From NCBI RefSeq assembly GCF_013823965.1, contig NZ_PNNA01000055.1, positions 1 through 64,000 of the forward strand: a DNA stretch of 64,000 nt, written 5' to 3'. This DNA comes from Flavobacterium sp. Lineage in GTDB: Bacteria; Bacteroidota; Bacteroidia; Flavobacteriales; Flavobacteriaceae. Each line of letters opens with the position of its first letter. Within the stretch, counting starts at the first letter, position 1. Made by a program: the position numbers and the translations under genes. Of the stretch, positions 54,396-63,824 are shown in pieces. The notes beneath the pieces are model-generated. The model did not search any database. It was not told where the DNA came from and worked only from the letters and a program-made list of their open reading frames with translations.

Positions 54396-55208
54396 ATGGA
54401 AGAAAATCTAAAACGTCTCAATAAATTCATCGGGGAAACAGGCTTTTGCTCTCGCCGTGAAGCCGACAAAATCATTGAAGAAGGTCGCGTCACCATCAAT
54501 GGTGTCGTCCCAGAATTAGGAACCAAAGTGGGGCCAGACGACGAAGTGCGCATTGACGGGAAATTAATTCGGGAGAAAAGAGAAAAACCAATTTATCTGG
54601 CTTTCAACAAACCTGTAGGCATCGAATGTACCACCAACTTGGAAGTGCGCAACAACATCGTGGATTACATCAATTATCCCACACGTATTTTCCCTATTGG
54701 CCGATTGGACAAAGCTAGTGAAGGCTTGATTTTTATGACCAACGACGGCGATATCGTCAACAAGATTCTTCGTGCGAGAAACAACCACGAAAAAGAATAT
54801 ACCGTGACAGTCAACAAACTCATCACCGACCGTTTTATCGAAAGAATGAGCAATGGCGTACCTATTTTAGACACGGTTACCCGAAAATGCAAGGTGGAAA
54901 AAATCAGTTCGACCACTTTTAAAATTATCTTGACCCAAGGATTAAACCGTCAAATTCGTAGAATGTGCGAATATCTGGGCTATGAAGTGACGGCTTTGAA
55001 ACGCATTCGCATCATCAACATTTCATTGGATGTTCCCGTGGGAAGATTTCGTGATTTGACCGATGCCGAAATCAAGGAATTGAACCAATTGATTGAACCT
55101 TCAAGCAAAACCGAAGAAGCGAGTTTACCCAAAACGGAAGCACCAAAACGCAGAACGGAATTTATTAAAAGAGACGATCCGAGATTCAAAAAACGAGGGA
55201 ATTATTAG
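54396..55208 (+). CDS. rluF: 23S rRNA pseudouridine synthase, RluF-like
   Basis: 270-aa RsuA/RluB/F-family synthase. N-terminal S4 RNA-binding domain (about 5-60, RLNKFIGETGFCSRREADKI), then the catalytic domain with Asp105 in GRLDKASEGLIFMTND. NKPVGIECTTN is a feature of the RluF branch, which modifies U2604 of 23S rRNA. RluB is the alternative but its motif differs. The C-terminal tail after residue 230 is basic and low-complexity (KTEAPKRRTEF). It converges on folD across a perfect terminator. Confidence 0.88.
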   Translation: MEENLKRLNKFIGETGFCSRREADKIIEEGRVTINGVVPELGTKVGPDDEVRIDGKLIREKREKPIYLAFNKPVGIECTTNLEVRNNIVDYINYPTRIFPIGRLDKASEGLIFMTNDGDIVNKILRARNNHEKEYTVTVNKLITDRFIERMSNGVPILDTVTRKCKVEKISSTTFKIILTQGLNRQIRRMCEYLGYEVTALKRIRIINISLDVPVGRFRDLTDAEIKELNQLIEPSSKTEEASLPKTEAPKRRTEFIKRDDPRFKKRGNY

Positions 55209-55221
55209 ACAAACGATATCA

Positions 55222-55263
55222 AAAAGCAAAAACCCAAGACTTTCATCTTGGGTTTTTGCTTTT
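55222..55263. terminator. Bidirectional terminator between rluF and folD
   Basis: Perfect 18-bp stem AAAAGCAAAAACCCAAGA / TCTTGGGTTTTTGCTTTT with a 6-nt loop, A-rich on one side and T-rich on the other, ending both convergent genes. Confidence 0.95.
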
Positions 55264-55277
55264 ATATTTGTGAAATA

Positions 55278-56159
55278 TTATTTTCTACTTCTGATTTTAC
55301 GAGCTAAAAGCGTGTTTTTCAACAACATCGCTATGGTCATCGGCCCTACTCCACCCGGAACCGGAGTGATGAAAGAAGATTTCTTGCTCACGCCGTCAAA
55401 ATCAACGTCGCCTTTGATTACATAACCTTTAGCATTCGAGGCATCTTCCACACGAGTGATTCCAACGTCAATAATTACCACGCCATCTTTAACCATGTCG
55501 GCTTTTAAAAATTCAGGAACTCCCAAAGCCGTAATAATGATGTCGGCATTTTTGGTGTATTCTTCCAAGTTTTTAGTGCGGCTGTGTGTCAAGGTTACCG
55601 TTGAATCTCCAGGATATCCTTTGCGACTCATCAAGATACTCATTGGTCTTCCCACGATGTGGCTGCGCCCAATAACCACGGTATGTTTACCTGAAGTTTC
55701 CACTTTGTAACGCTCCAACAATTCCATGATTCCAAATGGTGTCGCCGGCAAAAATGTTTCCATTTCCAAAGCCATTTTACCAAAATTCGCAGGATGAAAA
55801 CCATCCACGTCTTTATCAGGATCGATGGCCATCAGGATTTTTTCCTCGTCGATGTGTTTTGGCAAAGGCAATTGAACAATATAACCGTCCAAATCATCAT
55901 CTTCATTCAATTCCTTGATTTTTTCCAACAATTCACTTTCAGTAATTGTTTCCGGCAAAGCAACTAAAGTGGATTCAAAACCAATTTGTTGACATGAGCG
56001 TACTTTACTTCCTACGTAAGTCAAACTGGCTCCGTTTGTACCAACAATAACTGCTGCCAAATGAGGTACTTTTTGCCCGTCTGCCTTCATTCTTTGAACT
56101 TCGGCAGCAATCTCGCTTTTAATGTCTTCCGATGTCTTTTTTCCGTCTAATATTTGCAT
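55278..56159 (-). CDS. folD: Methylene-THF dehydrogenase / methenyl-THF cyclohydrolase
   Basis: 293-aa bifunctional FolD. Catalytic Tyr48-Lys52 ([10 protein letters not shown]), [39 protein letters not shown] (NADP loop), [11 protein letters not shown], and the C-terminal [20 protein letters not shown]. It interconverts 5,10-methylene- and 10-formyl-THF. The length is usual (about 285-300). It lies 132 nt after ffh; the gap contains an ACTGAACACTGAACAC dispersed repeat at 56262-56290. Confidence 0.96.
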   Translation of the reverse strand: MQILDGKKTSEDIKSEIAAEVQRMKADGQKVPHLAAVIVGTNGASLTYVGSKVRSCQQIGFESTLVALPETITESELLEKIKELNEDDDLDGYIVQLPLPKHIDEEKILMAIDPDKDVDGFHPANFGKMALEMETFLPATPFGIMELLERYKVETSGKHTVVIGRSHIVGRPMSILMSRKGYPGDSTVTLTHSRTKNLEEYTKNADIIITALGVPEFLKADMVKDGVVIIDVGITRVEDASNAKGYVIKGDVDFDGVSKKSSFITPVPGGVGPMTIAMLLKNTLLARKIRSRK

Positions 56160-56261
56160 AAAAACTGTCTATGTTTTTGGTTTATTGTTTGTTGTTTATG
56201 GCTTGACTAAAATTACACTCATAAACATTTTTTGGTATCACAAATCTGAACAATTTTCCAG

Positions 56262-56290
56262 CATTACAAAACTGAACACTGAACACTTTT
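56262..56290. repeat. ACTGAACACTGAACAC dispersed repeat
   Basis: Direct repetition of CTGAACA in the folD-ffh gap, matching in inverted form the TCAGTGTTCAGT text after trpG (36846-36865) and the TGTTCAGT text in the trpE-trpG gap. Confidence 0.5.
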
Positions 56291-56291
56291 T

Positions 56292-57641
56292 TTATCTCAT
56301 TCCGGGCATTCCGCCTTTCATGTTCCCCATCATCTTCATCATGTTTTTTCCACCCGGACCTTGCATCATCTTCATCATTTTGCTCATTTGATCGAACTGT
56401 TTCATCAACTGGTTGACTTGCTCAATTTTTGTTCCGGAACCTTTTGCGATTCTGGCTTTTCTTTTCACGTCTATGATAGCCGGTTTTGTTCTTTCTTTTG
56501 GCGTCATCGAATGAATAATGGCTTCGATATGTTTGAAAGCGTCGTCTTCAATTTCAACATCTTTCATTGCTTTTGTAGCTCCCGGAATCATTCCAACCAA
56601 GTCTTTCATGTTACCCATTTTCTTCACTTGTTGAATTTGGGAAAGGAAATCATCAAAACCGAATTCGTTTTTGGCGATTTTCTTTTGGATTTTTCGGGCT
56701 TCTTCTTCGTCAAATTGCTCTTGTGCTCTTTCTACCAAAGACACAACGTCTCCCATTCCTAGGATACGTTCCGCCATACGATCTGGATAAAACACGTCGA
56801 TGGCTTCCATTTTCTCGCCAGTTCCCACAAATTTAATCGGTTTATTAACCACCGATTTAATGGAAATTGCAGCTCCACCACGAGTATCACCGTCTAATTT
56901 AGTCAAGATGACACCGTCAAAATTCAATCGGTCGTTGAAGGCTTTTGCAGTATTCACGGCATCTTGTCCTGTCATCGAATCGACAACAAACAAGGTTTCC
57001 TGAGGTTTGATGGCTTGATGAACATTCGAAATTTCAGTCATCATCGCTTCATCAACGGCCAAACGACCTGCGGTATCTATAATCACGACATTCAAATCTT
57101 GGTGTTTTGCAAAACTGATGGCGTTTTGAGCAATAATCACCGGATTTGTGTTGTCTGGTTCTGAATAAACATCCACTCCTATCGACTCTCCAACTACGTG
57201 CAATTGCTTTATGGCCGCGGGACGATAGATATCACAAGCAACCAAAAGCGGCTTTTTCCCTTTTTTGGTTTTAAGATAATTGGCCAATTTTCCAGAAAAA
57301 GTGGTTTTTCCAGAACCTTGCAATCCCGACATCAAAATAACGGTTGGATTTCCAGAAAGATTCACTCCCGCAACATCGCCTCCCATCAATTCGGTTAGCT
57401 CGTCTTTGACCAACTTTACCAATAATTGTCCCGGTTGCAACGTGGTCAACACGTTTTGTCCTATTGCTTTTTCTTTTACTTTGGTGGTAAAATCTTTGGC
57501 AATTTTAAAGTTGACGTCGGCATCCAATAAAGCACGACGCACTTCCTTTAGGGTTTCGGCTACGTTAACTTCGGTTATTTTTCCGTGACCTTTAAGTATG
57601 TGAAAGGCTTTGTCTAATTTATCGCTTAAATTATCGAACAT
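56292..57641 (-). CDS. ffh: Signal recognition particle protein Ffh
   Basis: 449-aa SRP54 GTPase. N domain (1-90, FDNLSDKLDKAFHILKGHGK), G domain with P-loop GLQGSGKTTFSGKLA, DTAGRLAVDE, TKLDGDTRGGAA, and a methionine-rich M domain (about 300-449) ending in MMKMMQGPGG ... MKGGMPGMR, which binds signal peptides and 4.5S RNA. It targets nascent membrane proteins. It has a very good promoter. Confidence 0.97.
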   Translation of the reverse strand: MFDNLSDKLDKAFHILKGHGKITEVNVAETLKEVRRALLDADVNFKIAKDFTTKVKEKAIGQNVLTTLQPGQLLVKLVKDELTELMGGDVAGVNLSGNPTVILMSGLQGSGKTTFSGKLANYLKTKKGKKPLLVACDIYRPAAIKQLHVVGESIGVDVYSEPDNTNPVIIAQNAISFAKHQDLNVVIIDTAGRLAVDEAMMTEISNVHQAIKPQETLFVVDSMTGQDAVNTAKAFNDRLNFDGVILTKLDGDTRGGAAISIKSVVNKPIKFVGTGEKMEAIDVFYPDRMAERILGMGDVVSLVERAQEQFDEEEARKIQKKIAKNEFGFDDFLSQIQQVKKMGNMKDLVGMIPGATKAMKDVEIEDDAFKHIEAIIHSMTPKERTKPAIIDVKRKARIAKGSGTKIEQVNQLMKQFDQMSKMMKMMQGPGGKNMMKMMGNMKGGMPGMR

Positions 57642-57667
57642 AATGGTAATTATCTTTTATTGAGGTG

Positions 57668-57698
57668 CAAATATAAGCTAAAGTTGCAAAGTCACAAA
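57668..57698 (-). promoter_or_regulatory. ffh promoter
   Basis: On the minus strand: TTTG (57698-57695), 19-nt spacer, TATATTTG (57675-57668). Perfect match to the -33/-7 consensus with optimal spacing, 26 nt from the start codon. Confidence 0.85.
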
Positions 57699-57735
57699 GT
57701 TACAAACTTGCAAAATTTCGATATTATTCATTAAA

Positions 57736-57762
57736 AAAACCAGTCCTCTCGGCTGGTTTTTT
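57736..57762. terminator. Terminator after the lipoprotein gene
   Basis: AAAACCAG / CTGGTTTT stem with a 9-nt loop and A/T runs on both sides, 20 nt beyond the stop of the 57783 lipoprotein gene. Confidence 0.8.
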
Positions 57763-57782
57763 GTTGCTATTTAATTTTTAGA

Positions 57783-58817
57783 TTATTTTTTTTCAAAATA
57801 AAGGTAATGGTTGTCATTACTTCCTCCTTCTTTTCTAAACCGCAGTTGCGAATTATTAAATTCAAACACTTTCCAGTCTTCATCCAATTGATGCAGTAAA
57901 TCTGGACTAAAATTTACTTTAAATTCCCTGAGACCATTATTTATTTTGGTTTCCCATTGACCACTTACGGAAATTCCTAATTTTGTGGCAATGACTGTTT
58001 GATCTTTTTTGAAAATAAATTCATAACCATTGTACAATGAAGTTCTTTCAAAATCATCGTAAAAATAAGAAACTCTCCATACGCCTTGCGTCAGCGTAGT
58101 TATAAAATCGATTGCTGGATTGGTGTTCTCCTTGCAATTGTCAATCGCATACTTGATGGCATTTTCTAACTGGGAATTATTTGCAATTGCCGTTACTTTG
58201 TTATTGTTGTCCGTTATCGAAATGGGATAACTTAGGGCAATGAATTGGTTTTCCTTTAGATTGTTTATGAAACTAAAAAAAGAAGAATCATTTTTTATCT
58301 GTACTGAACTCGCCACTTGATTGGCGCTATTGTAAATATTGATAGTTATGGGATAATTAATGTTGAGACAGTTGATTTTGGACAACAAATCGGGTTCATT
58401 TGCCCAATATGACAATAATGACTCAAATTCTGGTTGGCTTGAAATAACTTTTTCCACATAATTATAATAGACCATTGTCACGGGAAAAGTAATTCTCACA
58501 ATGTCGTTATCATTGGGAAAAGCATTGATATTGTCCAATACTTTTTGATAATCGGCGGAGGAATTGATCGAAATAACTACATTGTTCACGGTAACTTTGT
58601 AGGGAAATTTTATAGTGCAATAACTGGAGTTGTCTATCAGGTTGTCTTCAATCGTTTTTACCATCGCCACCCTTTGCAAATAAGTAGTAAGCGGGGAAGA
58701 CTTTGTTATCGTTGCCTGTGTATTGTACACTTGCTCTTCCACTTCGCTTTGGCAAGAGAACAGGAATAGCAAACTTAGTATCGCTAAATAGTGTAACTGT
58801 TTTTTAAAACTTAACAT
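57783..58817 (-). CDS. Uncharacterised lipoprotein with repeated Ig-like strands
   Basis: 344-aa lipoprotein starting MLSFKKQLHYLAILSLLFLF with lipobox Cys (FLFSCQSE). An ATG 42 nt upstream is in frame but precedes a non-signal stretch. The mature part contains three similar units of about 60-70 residues (IKFPYKVTVNNVVISINSSA; ITFPVTMVYYNYVEKVISSQ; LNINYPITINIYNSANQVAS; plus a fourth, LSYPISITDNNNKVTAIANN) suggesting internal duplication. A C-terminal lipocalin-like domain of about 90 residues follows (TTLTQGVWRVSYFYDDFERT ... RFRKEGGSND). No function is recognised. It diverges from the ECF sigma operon. Confidence 0.72.
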   Translation of the reverse strand: MLSFKKQLHYLAILSLLFLFSCQSEVEEQVYNTQATITKSSPLTTYLQRVAMVKTIEDNLIDNSSYCTIKFPYKVTVNNVVISINSSADYQKVLDNINAFPNDNDIVRITFPVTMVYYNYVEKVISSQPEFESLLSYWANEPDLLSKINCLNINYPITINIYNSANQVASSVQIKNDSSFFSFINNLKENQFIALSYPISITDNNNKVTAIANNSQLENAIKYAIDNCKENTNPAIDFITTLTQGVWRVSYFYDDFERTSLYNGYEFIFKKDQTVIATKLGISVSGQWETKINNGLREFKVNFSPDLLHQLDEDWKVFEFNNSQLRFRKEGGSNDNHYLYFEKK

Positions 58818-59075
58818 GGCATCTTTTTGGTCAACTGTAATAAAATTCAAATTTATCAATTTCTTTTAACAAATTCGACATTTGTCATAATTGCATTTCA
58901 TATTCCTTAACTTAGAGCAGAACATTTGACTTATTCATTCAAAATAAATTAATTTTTCCAATCAAAATATTATGATAAAAACTGCGTTGGACTTTCCTAA
59001 GCAAACATTAAGTTGGGTCATACCTTCATAAAACAATTTAGTTTACATTTACCCTACTCAAATTAAAAATAAATT

Positions 59076-59083
59076 TATATTTG
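59076..59083 (+). promoter_or_regulatory. Promoter -7 box of the ECF sigma operon
   Basis: TATATTTG, exact TAnnTTTG match 25 nt before the sigma factor start. This is the housekeeping-type promoter, so an additional ECF-dependent promoter for autoregulation, if any, was not recognised. Confidence 0.55.
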
Positions 59084-59108
59084 CCAAGTCAAAATTGAAT
59101 ACTAAAAA

Positions 59109-59627
59109 ATGACAAAAAACTACGAATCAAACACTTGTGATGAAATAATTTTTTCGTCTTTTTTTAAAACCCACTCCAAGTCGTTGCGCAACTTCCTTTT
59201 TTACAAATTTGGCAACAAAGATCAAGCGGAAGATTTAACGCAGGAAGCATTTATAAAACTTTGGCAAAATTGTGCTTCAGTTCCCATTGAAAAAGCAAAA
59301 TCCTACATTTACACCATTGCCAACAACAGCTCGCTGAACGAAATCAAGCATAAAAAAGTAGTTTTGGAGTATGAAAACAATTTCACTGGTGCAGATAAAA
59401 CAAATGAAAACCCGGAATTTATTTTAGAAGAAAAACAGTTCAAGAACAAACTTTTGAAAGCCATTGAAGATCTGAACGAGACCCAAAGAGTGGCTTTCTT
59501 GATGCACCGAATCGACAAAAAAAAATACAGTGAAATTGCCGAAGAATTGAACATCAGCGTAAAAGCCGTCGAAAAGCGGATACACTTGGCCTTGATCGAA
59601 TTAAGAAAAACAATCGACCTCAAGTAG
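59109..59627 (+). CDS. ECF-type sigma factor
   Basis: 172-aa sigma-70 family protein. Region 2 (about 20-85: LRNFLFYKFGNKDQAEDLTQ then EAFIKLWQN), then region 4 (about 120-170: DLNETQRVAFLMHRIDKKKY then SEIAEELNISVKAVEKRIHLAL, the helix-turn-helix). It is followed by a FecR gene 46 nt downstream and a TonB receptor, the classical FecI-FecR-FecA arrangement, in which substrate binding outside the cell activates the sigma factor. The target promoter is probably that of the same operon. Confidence 0.92.
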   Translation: MTKNYESNTCDEIIFSSFFKTHSKSLRNFLFYKFGNKDQAEDLTQEAFIKLWQNCASVPIEKAKSYIYTIANNSSLNEIKHKKVVLEYENNFTGADKTNENPEFILEEKQFKNKLLKAIEDLNETQRVAFLMHRIDKKKYSEIAEELNISVKAVEKRIHLALIELRKTIDLK

Positions 59628-59673
59628 GGTAAACAAAGCATTAATTGTTCTATAAATAACAAGACCAAAAACG

Positions 59674-60573
59674 ATGGAAAAAAATTACATCTTGACAAAA
59701 TGGCTCAATGACGAATTGACGGAAGCGGAATTGGCTGAATTTAAAACCGATCCCGATTTTTACAACTACGAAAAAATAAAAAACTATTCTGCCCAATTAA
59801 AAGTCGCTGATTTTGACGAAGCAAAAGTTTTGGAGAACATTCTTGCCCATAAAAAAACTACACCCAAAGTCATTCCTTTATACAAAAATTGGATGTTTAG
59901 AGTGGCAGCCATCCTCGTGCTGGCATTGGGAATAACATTTACCCTGCGCAATTTTTCAGAAGAAACGCAATTTGCATCCAATGGAGCCAGAACAACATTT
60001 TCGCTCCCTGACAACTCGCAAGTCGTTTTGAATTCCGGTTCGGAAATTGAATATAAAAAATGGAATTGGGACAACCACAGAAACCTGGAATTAAACGGTG
60101 AAGCCTATTTTAGAGTGGCCAAAGGCAAAAAATTCGAAGTCAAAACGAATCTGGGGAAAGTGACCGTTCTTGGAACGCAATTCAACGTAAAAGCCAGAAA
60201 AAATCGTTTTGACATCACTTGTTTTGAAGGAAGAGTCAAAGTAAATTACAAAGACAAAGAAATTATTTTGACACCCGGAAAAAGTGTGGCTTTCGAAAAC
60301 GGAAAACAGCTAAACCTATTGGTTGACACCCAAAAACCAGAATGGTTGGAAAACAAAATTGCCTTCAACAAGGAAAATTTAAGCAACATATTGGATGAAA
60401 TTCAAAGGCAATACAATGTAACGATTGAGGTTAAAGCAGGATATTCCAACGAATTATTCACAGGAAAAATGCCACTCGACAACCTAGATGTTGCCCTGCA
60501 AATTATTGCAACAACCTATCATTTAAAACCAAATAAAATTAGCCCAAACAAAATAATTTTTGAAGGAAAATAA
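59674..60573 (+). CDS. FecR-type anti-sigma regulator
   Basis: 299-aa inner-membrane regulator. Cytoplasmic N-terminal part (1-72), one membrane helix (about 73-92, FRVAAILVLALGITFTL), periplasmic FecR domain (about 100-210, TFSLPDNSQVVLNSGSEIEY) and a C-terminal DUF4974-like domain (about 230-297, FNKENLSNILDEIQRQYNVT). It relays the receptor state to the sigma factor. Its stop directly abuts the receptor ATG. Confidence 0.92.
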   Translation: MEKNYILTKWLNDELTEAELAEFKTDPDFYNYEKIKNYSAQLKVADFDEAKVLENILAHKKTTPKVIPLYKNWMFRVAAILVLALGITFTLRNFSEETQFASNGARTTFSLPDNSQVVLNSGSEIEYKKWNWDNHRNLELNGEAYFRVAKGKKFEVKTNLGKVTVLGTQFNVKARKNRFDITCFEGRVKVNYKDKEIILTPGKSVAFENGKQLNLLVDTQKPEWLENKIAFNKENLSNILDEIQRQYNVTIEVKAGYSNELFTGKMPLDNLDVALQIIATTYHLKPNKISPNKIIFEGK

Positions 60574-63108
60574 ATGTTTTTTATAAAACGCAATTATGCT
60601 TTGTTTTTTTGCTTTGTTTTTGCCCTGAGTATAAAAGCTCAAGACGGAAACAAAGCAATTGCATTAAAAACAATCCTGCAAACCATCGAGAAGCAACATC
60701 ACGTTTATTTTAACTATATAGAAGATGAAATTGCCATCGTCAAAATTGAACCACCAAAAAAATCATTGTCCTTAAGTGAAAAGATTGTTTATCTCCAAAA
60801 AAGAACCAATCTCCAATTCGAAAAAGTAGACAATAAATTCATCACCATAATCCCTAAAAAAGAAGTAAAACTAGTTTGTGGTTACGTATATTCCAAAAAT
60901 GACAACCAGCCCCAAGAAGGAACAAACGTCCAGTTAATAAATGGCGGTAGCACAATGACTGATAAAAGAGGTTATTTTGAAATTAAAATAGAAGAAGCCA
61001 CTGAAATTGGGATTAGCCATATTGGTTTTATCACTCAAAAAATAGCCGTCACCAATTTACTGAACAAAAATTGTCCCAAAATTTTTCTGGAGCTTGACGT
61101 TTTAAAGCTGGAAAATGTAACCGCAAATCATTATTTGGCGTCCGGAATTTCAAAAACAATCGATGGAACATTTGTAATAAAACCAAAGAAACTAGGAATC
61201 TTGCCCGGCTTGATTGAGCCTGACGTGTTACAAACCATGTTGCAAATTCCGGGTATTTACACTGCTGACGAAAGCCTTTCGAGCATCAATGTCAGAGGTG
61301 GAACCCATGACCAAAACCTCTTTTTGTGGAACGGAATTAAAATGTACCAAACCGGGCATTTTTTTGGTTTAATTTCTGCCTTCAATCCCAATCTGGCCAA
61401 TACTGTTTCCATTTCAAAAAACGGAAGTTCCGCTTTTTACGGCGAAAGCGTTTCGAGTATCGTGGATATTTCTTCCAATACGAATAAATTAGAAAAAAAC
61501 AGTTTTAGCGCCGGAATAAACATGATCAATCTTGATGTTTACTCGAAATTCAACATCAATAAAAATGGTTTCTTGGAAATTGCGGCCAGAAAATCCATCA
61601 CGGATTTTGTAAAAACGCCCACTTATACCAAATACTATGACAAGGCTTTTCAAAACACGAGCGTTTCTGATTTTTCCACCTCACAAAACATAGCGTATCA
61701 AAATGACGAGAAATTTAGTTTTTACGACATCACGCTCAAATATTCGCAAAAAATTGGACTCAAAGACCATCTCGTTTTAGACCTGATAGCCATCAACGAC
61801 CAACTTGAAGTGGATCAAAAAGCGACAATCAACGGCACTGTCCAATCGGAAAGCAATAGTTTATACCAAAAAAATCACGGAGCAAATATTTTATGGAAAC
61901 GAAACTGGAACGATAAAAATAGTAGTAAAATCAATGTTTTTACCTCATCATACGAATTGGATGCCGAGAAAAACAAAATTCAGGACAACCAAATCGTAAA
62001 ACAAGAAAACAGGGTATTGGACGATGGTTTTAAAATAGAAAACAACCATGTCGTTACTTCCAAATTTTCCATCAATGATGGATATCAATTTAATGAAATT
62101 GGATCGACAAATCTAGACCAAGTGAATACGCCGGCATTTTACCGAAAAATCAAAGAGGTTTTACGAACACACGCACTCATTGTGGAAGGAAAATACAACG
62201 ACACGCTTTCGAAAATATATCTAAAAGCCGGAATGCGAGTAAATTATATTGAAGAATTTAAAAAACACCTTTTTGAGCCACGTTTACAGTTCAATTATGG
62301 CATTTCAAAAAGCTTGAGTCTGGAAGTTTTGGGAGAATTTAAAAGCCAAAACTGTTTTCAGGTCATTGATCTTCAAGAAGACTATTTTGGTGTTGAAAAA
62401 AGACGTTGGATAGTGTCAAACAACGGCACGATTCCCATCCAGAAAAGCAAACAAGCATCGATTGGGTTTTCTTTCAACAAGAATAATTGGTTGATAACCT
62501 TGGATAATTTTTATAAAAAAGTGAATGGAATCAACAGTTCGGGCCAAGGATTTCAAAACCAATTGGAGTTTGCAAAAATAAATGGTGATTATGAAGTTTT
62601 TGGTTCCGAAATATTGGTTCAAAAGAAAATAAACCATCTCATTACTTGGCTAAGTTATGCCTACAATGACAATAATTACCACTTTCCAGGTATTGAACAA
62701 ACCAAATTTTCGAACAATTTCGAATTAAAACATGTCGTGTCGTGGGCGGGAACTTATGAAATAGGAAACCTAAAAATTGCATTGGGTTCAAAGTGGTATT
62801 CTGGAAGACCCGAAACAACTCCTGTTGGAATCAACAACAGTGACCCTTTAAATCCAACCATAGAATACAATACGCCAAACAATAAAAATCTGGACGATTT
62901 TTTCCAGGTTAATTTTTCGACAACCTACAAATGGGAAACTGCCCAAAAAATCCAATACAAACTGGGCTTGTCCATAATAAACGTATTCAACAAACAAAAT
63001 GAAATTAGCGAATATTACCGGATAAATCCAGCTACAAATTCGATTGAAGACGTGAAAACCTATTCGCTTGAACGAACACCCAATTTGAGTTTTAGGGTGG
63101 CATTTTAA
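60574..63108 (+). CDS. TonB-dependent receptor with signalling domain
   Basis: 844-aa outer-membrane receptor. Signal peptide (1 to about 22, ending SIKAQ), an N-terminal STN/secretin-like signalling domain (about 30-95, LKTILQTIEKQHHVYFNYIE), a carboxypeptidase-regulatory-like domain (about 101-175), plug (about 200-310, LQTMLQIPGIYTADESLSSI then NVRGGTHDQNLFLWNGI), then a barrel ending in SFRVAF. The STN domain and upstream sigma/FecR genes show it is a transducer as well as a transporter. It is not SusC-like (no SusD gene, no glycoside hydrolase genes near it). Ligand unknown. Confidence 0.92.
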   Translation: MFFIKRNYALFFCFVFALSIKAQDGNKAIALKTILQTIEKQHHVYFNYIEDEIAIVKIEPPKKSLSLSEKIVYLQKRTNLQFEKVDNKFITIIPKKEVKLVCGYVYSKNDNQPQEGTNVQLINGGSTMTDKRGYFEIKIEEATEIGISHIGFITQKIAVTNLLNKNCPKIFLELDVLKLENVTANHYLASGISKTIDGTFVIKPKKLGILPGLIEPDVLQTMLQIPGIYTADESLSSINVRGGTHDQNLFLWNGIKMYQTGHFFGLISAFNPNLANTVSISKNGSSAFYGESVSSIVDISSNTNKLEKNSFSAGINMINLDVYSKFNINKNGFLEIAARKSITDFVKTPTYTKYYDKAFQNTSVSDFSTSQNIAYQNDEKFSFYDITLKYSQKIGLKDHLVLDLIAINDQLEVDQKATINGTVQSESNSLYQKNHGANILWKRNWNDKNSSKINVFTSSYELDAEKNKIQDNQIVKQENRVLDDGFKIENNHVVTSKFSINDGYQFNEIGSTNLDQVNTPAFYRKIKEVLRTHALIVEGKYNDTLSKIYLKAGMRVNYIEEFKKHLFEPRLQFNYGISKSLSLEVLGEFKSQNCFQVIDLQEDYFGVEKRRWIVSNNGTIPIQKSKQASIGFSFNKNNWLITLDNFYKKVNGINSSGQGFQNQLEFAKINGDYEVFGSEILVQKKINHLITWLSYAYNDNNYHFPGIEQTKFSNNFELKHVVSWAGTYEIGNLKIALGSKWYSGRPETTPVGINNSDPLNPTIEYNTPNNKNLDDFFQVNFSTTYKWETAQKIQYKLGLSIINVFNKQNEISEYYRINPATNSIEDVKTYSLERTPNLSFRVAF

Positions 63109-63164
63109 TTTAAAACATCGTTACAACCTAACTTTTTTTGATACATTGGATTATCAAAATTAAA

Positions 63165-63200
63165 AACCGCCTCAAGTTGTGAGACGGTTGTTATTTTTAA
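63165..63200 (+). terminator. Terminator after the TonB receptor
   Basis: AACCGCCTCA and TGAGACGGTT pair at 9 of 10 positions with a 5-nt loop and a T-rich tail. Confidence 0.75.
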
Positions 63201-63244
63201 AGAATTATTATTTGTTGACCTAGTCCTACAAAATTCTACTTGAC

Positions 63245-63709
63245 TTAGTTAGTCCATATTCTATTTGTGGCAACAGCATTATGACAGCTGTTGCATGCAC
63301 CCGATTCAATAGGTGTCGACATGGAATATGTTGAAGTGGCTCCCGTAACTGATGGATATAAGCCTCCCGTAAAATCAATGGCTGAAGTAGTATAAAAGTT
63401 GCCTTTGGCATCTACTTGTATTGTATATTTCAAGGTTCCTGTTTCGTTTGGTCCAGTATAAAGTTTTACCGTGGCATTAGGATTGACAACAGTGAGCGCC
63501 TGATTATAAACTGTTCCGGCAACTTTCCATACCGGGGCTTCTCCACCGCCAGGCTTGTGACAATTCATACAGTTTTGCCCCATATTATGACTTTCAGAAC
63601 TTCCTGTTGTACTATCTTTTATTGAGCCATATTCATCTTCTGTTGAACAAGACTGCATCGTTGCCAGCAATGCCATAAGTGCAAATAGTGTAATTGATTT
63701 TTGTTTCAT
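63245..63709 (-). CDS. Lipoprotein with two CxxCH haem motifs
   Basis: 154-aa lipoprotein (lipobox Cys21, ATMQSCSTEDE). Two haem-attachment motifs lie near the ends: CMNCH (Cys47, Cys50, His51) and CNSCH (Cys139, Cys142, His143). Between them is a beta-rich region (about 58-125, WKVAGTVYNQALTVVNPNAT ... AIDFTGGLYPS) that resembles a small carboxypeptidase-regulatory-like sandwich. Probably a diheme outer-membrane cytochrome. A paralogue lies directly upstream in transcription and is cut by the window edge. Confidence 0.8.
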   Translation of the reverse strand: MKQKSITLFALMALLATMQSCSTEDEYGSIKDSTTGSSESHNMGQNCMNCHKPGGGEAPVWKVAGTVYNQALTVVNPNATVKLYTGPNETGTLKYTIQVDAKGNFYTTSAIDFTGGLYPSVTGATSTYSMSTPIESGACNSCHNAVATNRIWTN

Positions 63710-63824
63710 TTGTATTTTTTTTGATTATGGAATTTCATTTTTTTTATAATCAACAAAGTCTATTATTTGTAACAACAGAACAAATAACAGACTCTATTGT
63801 ATTGAATTTTTGAAGTTGGATTAA

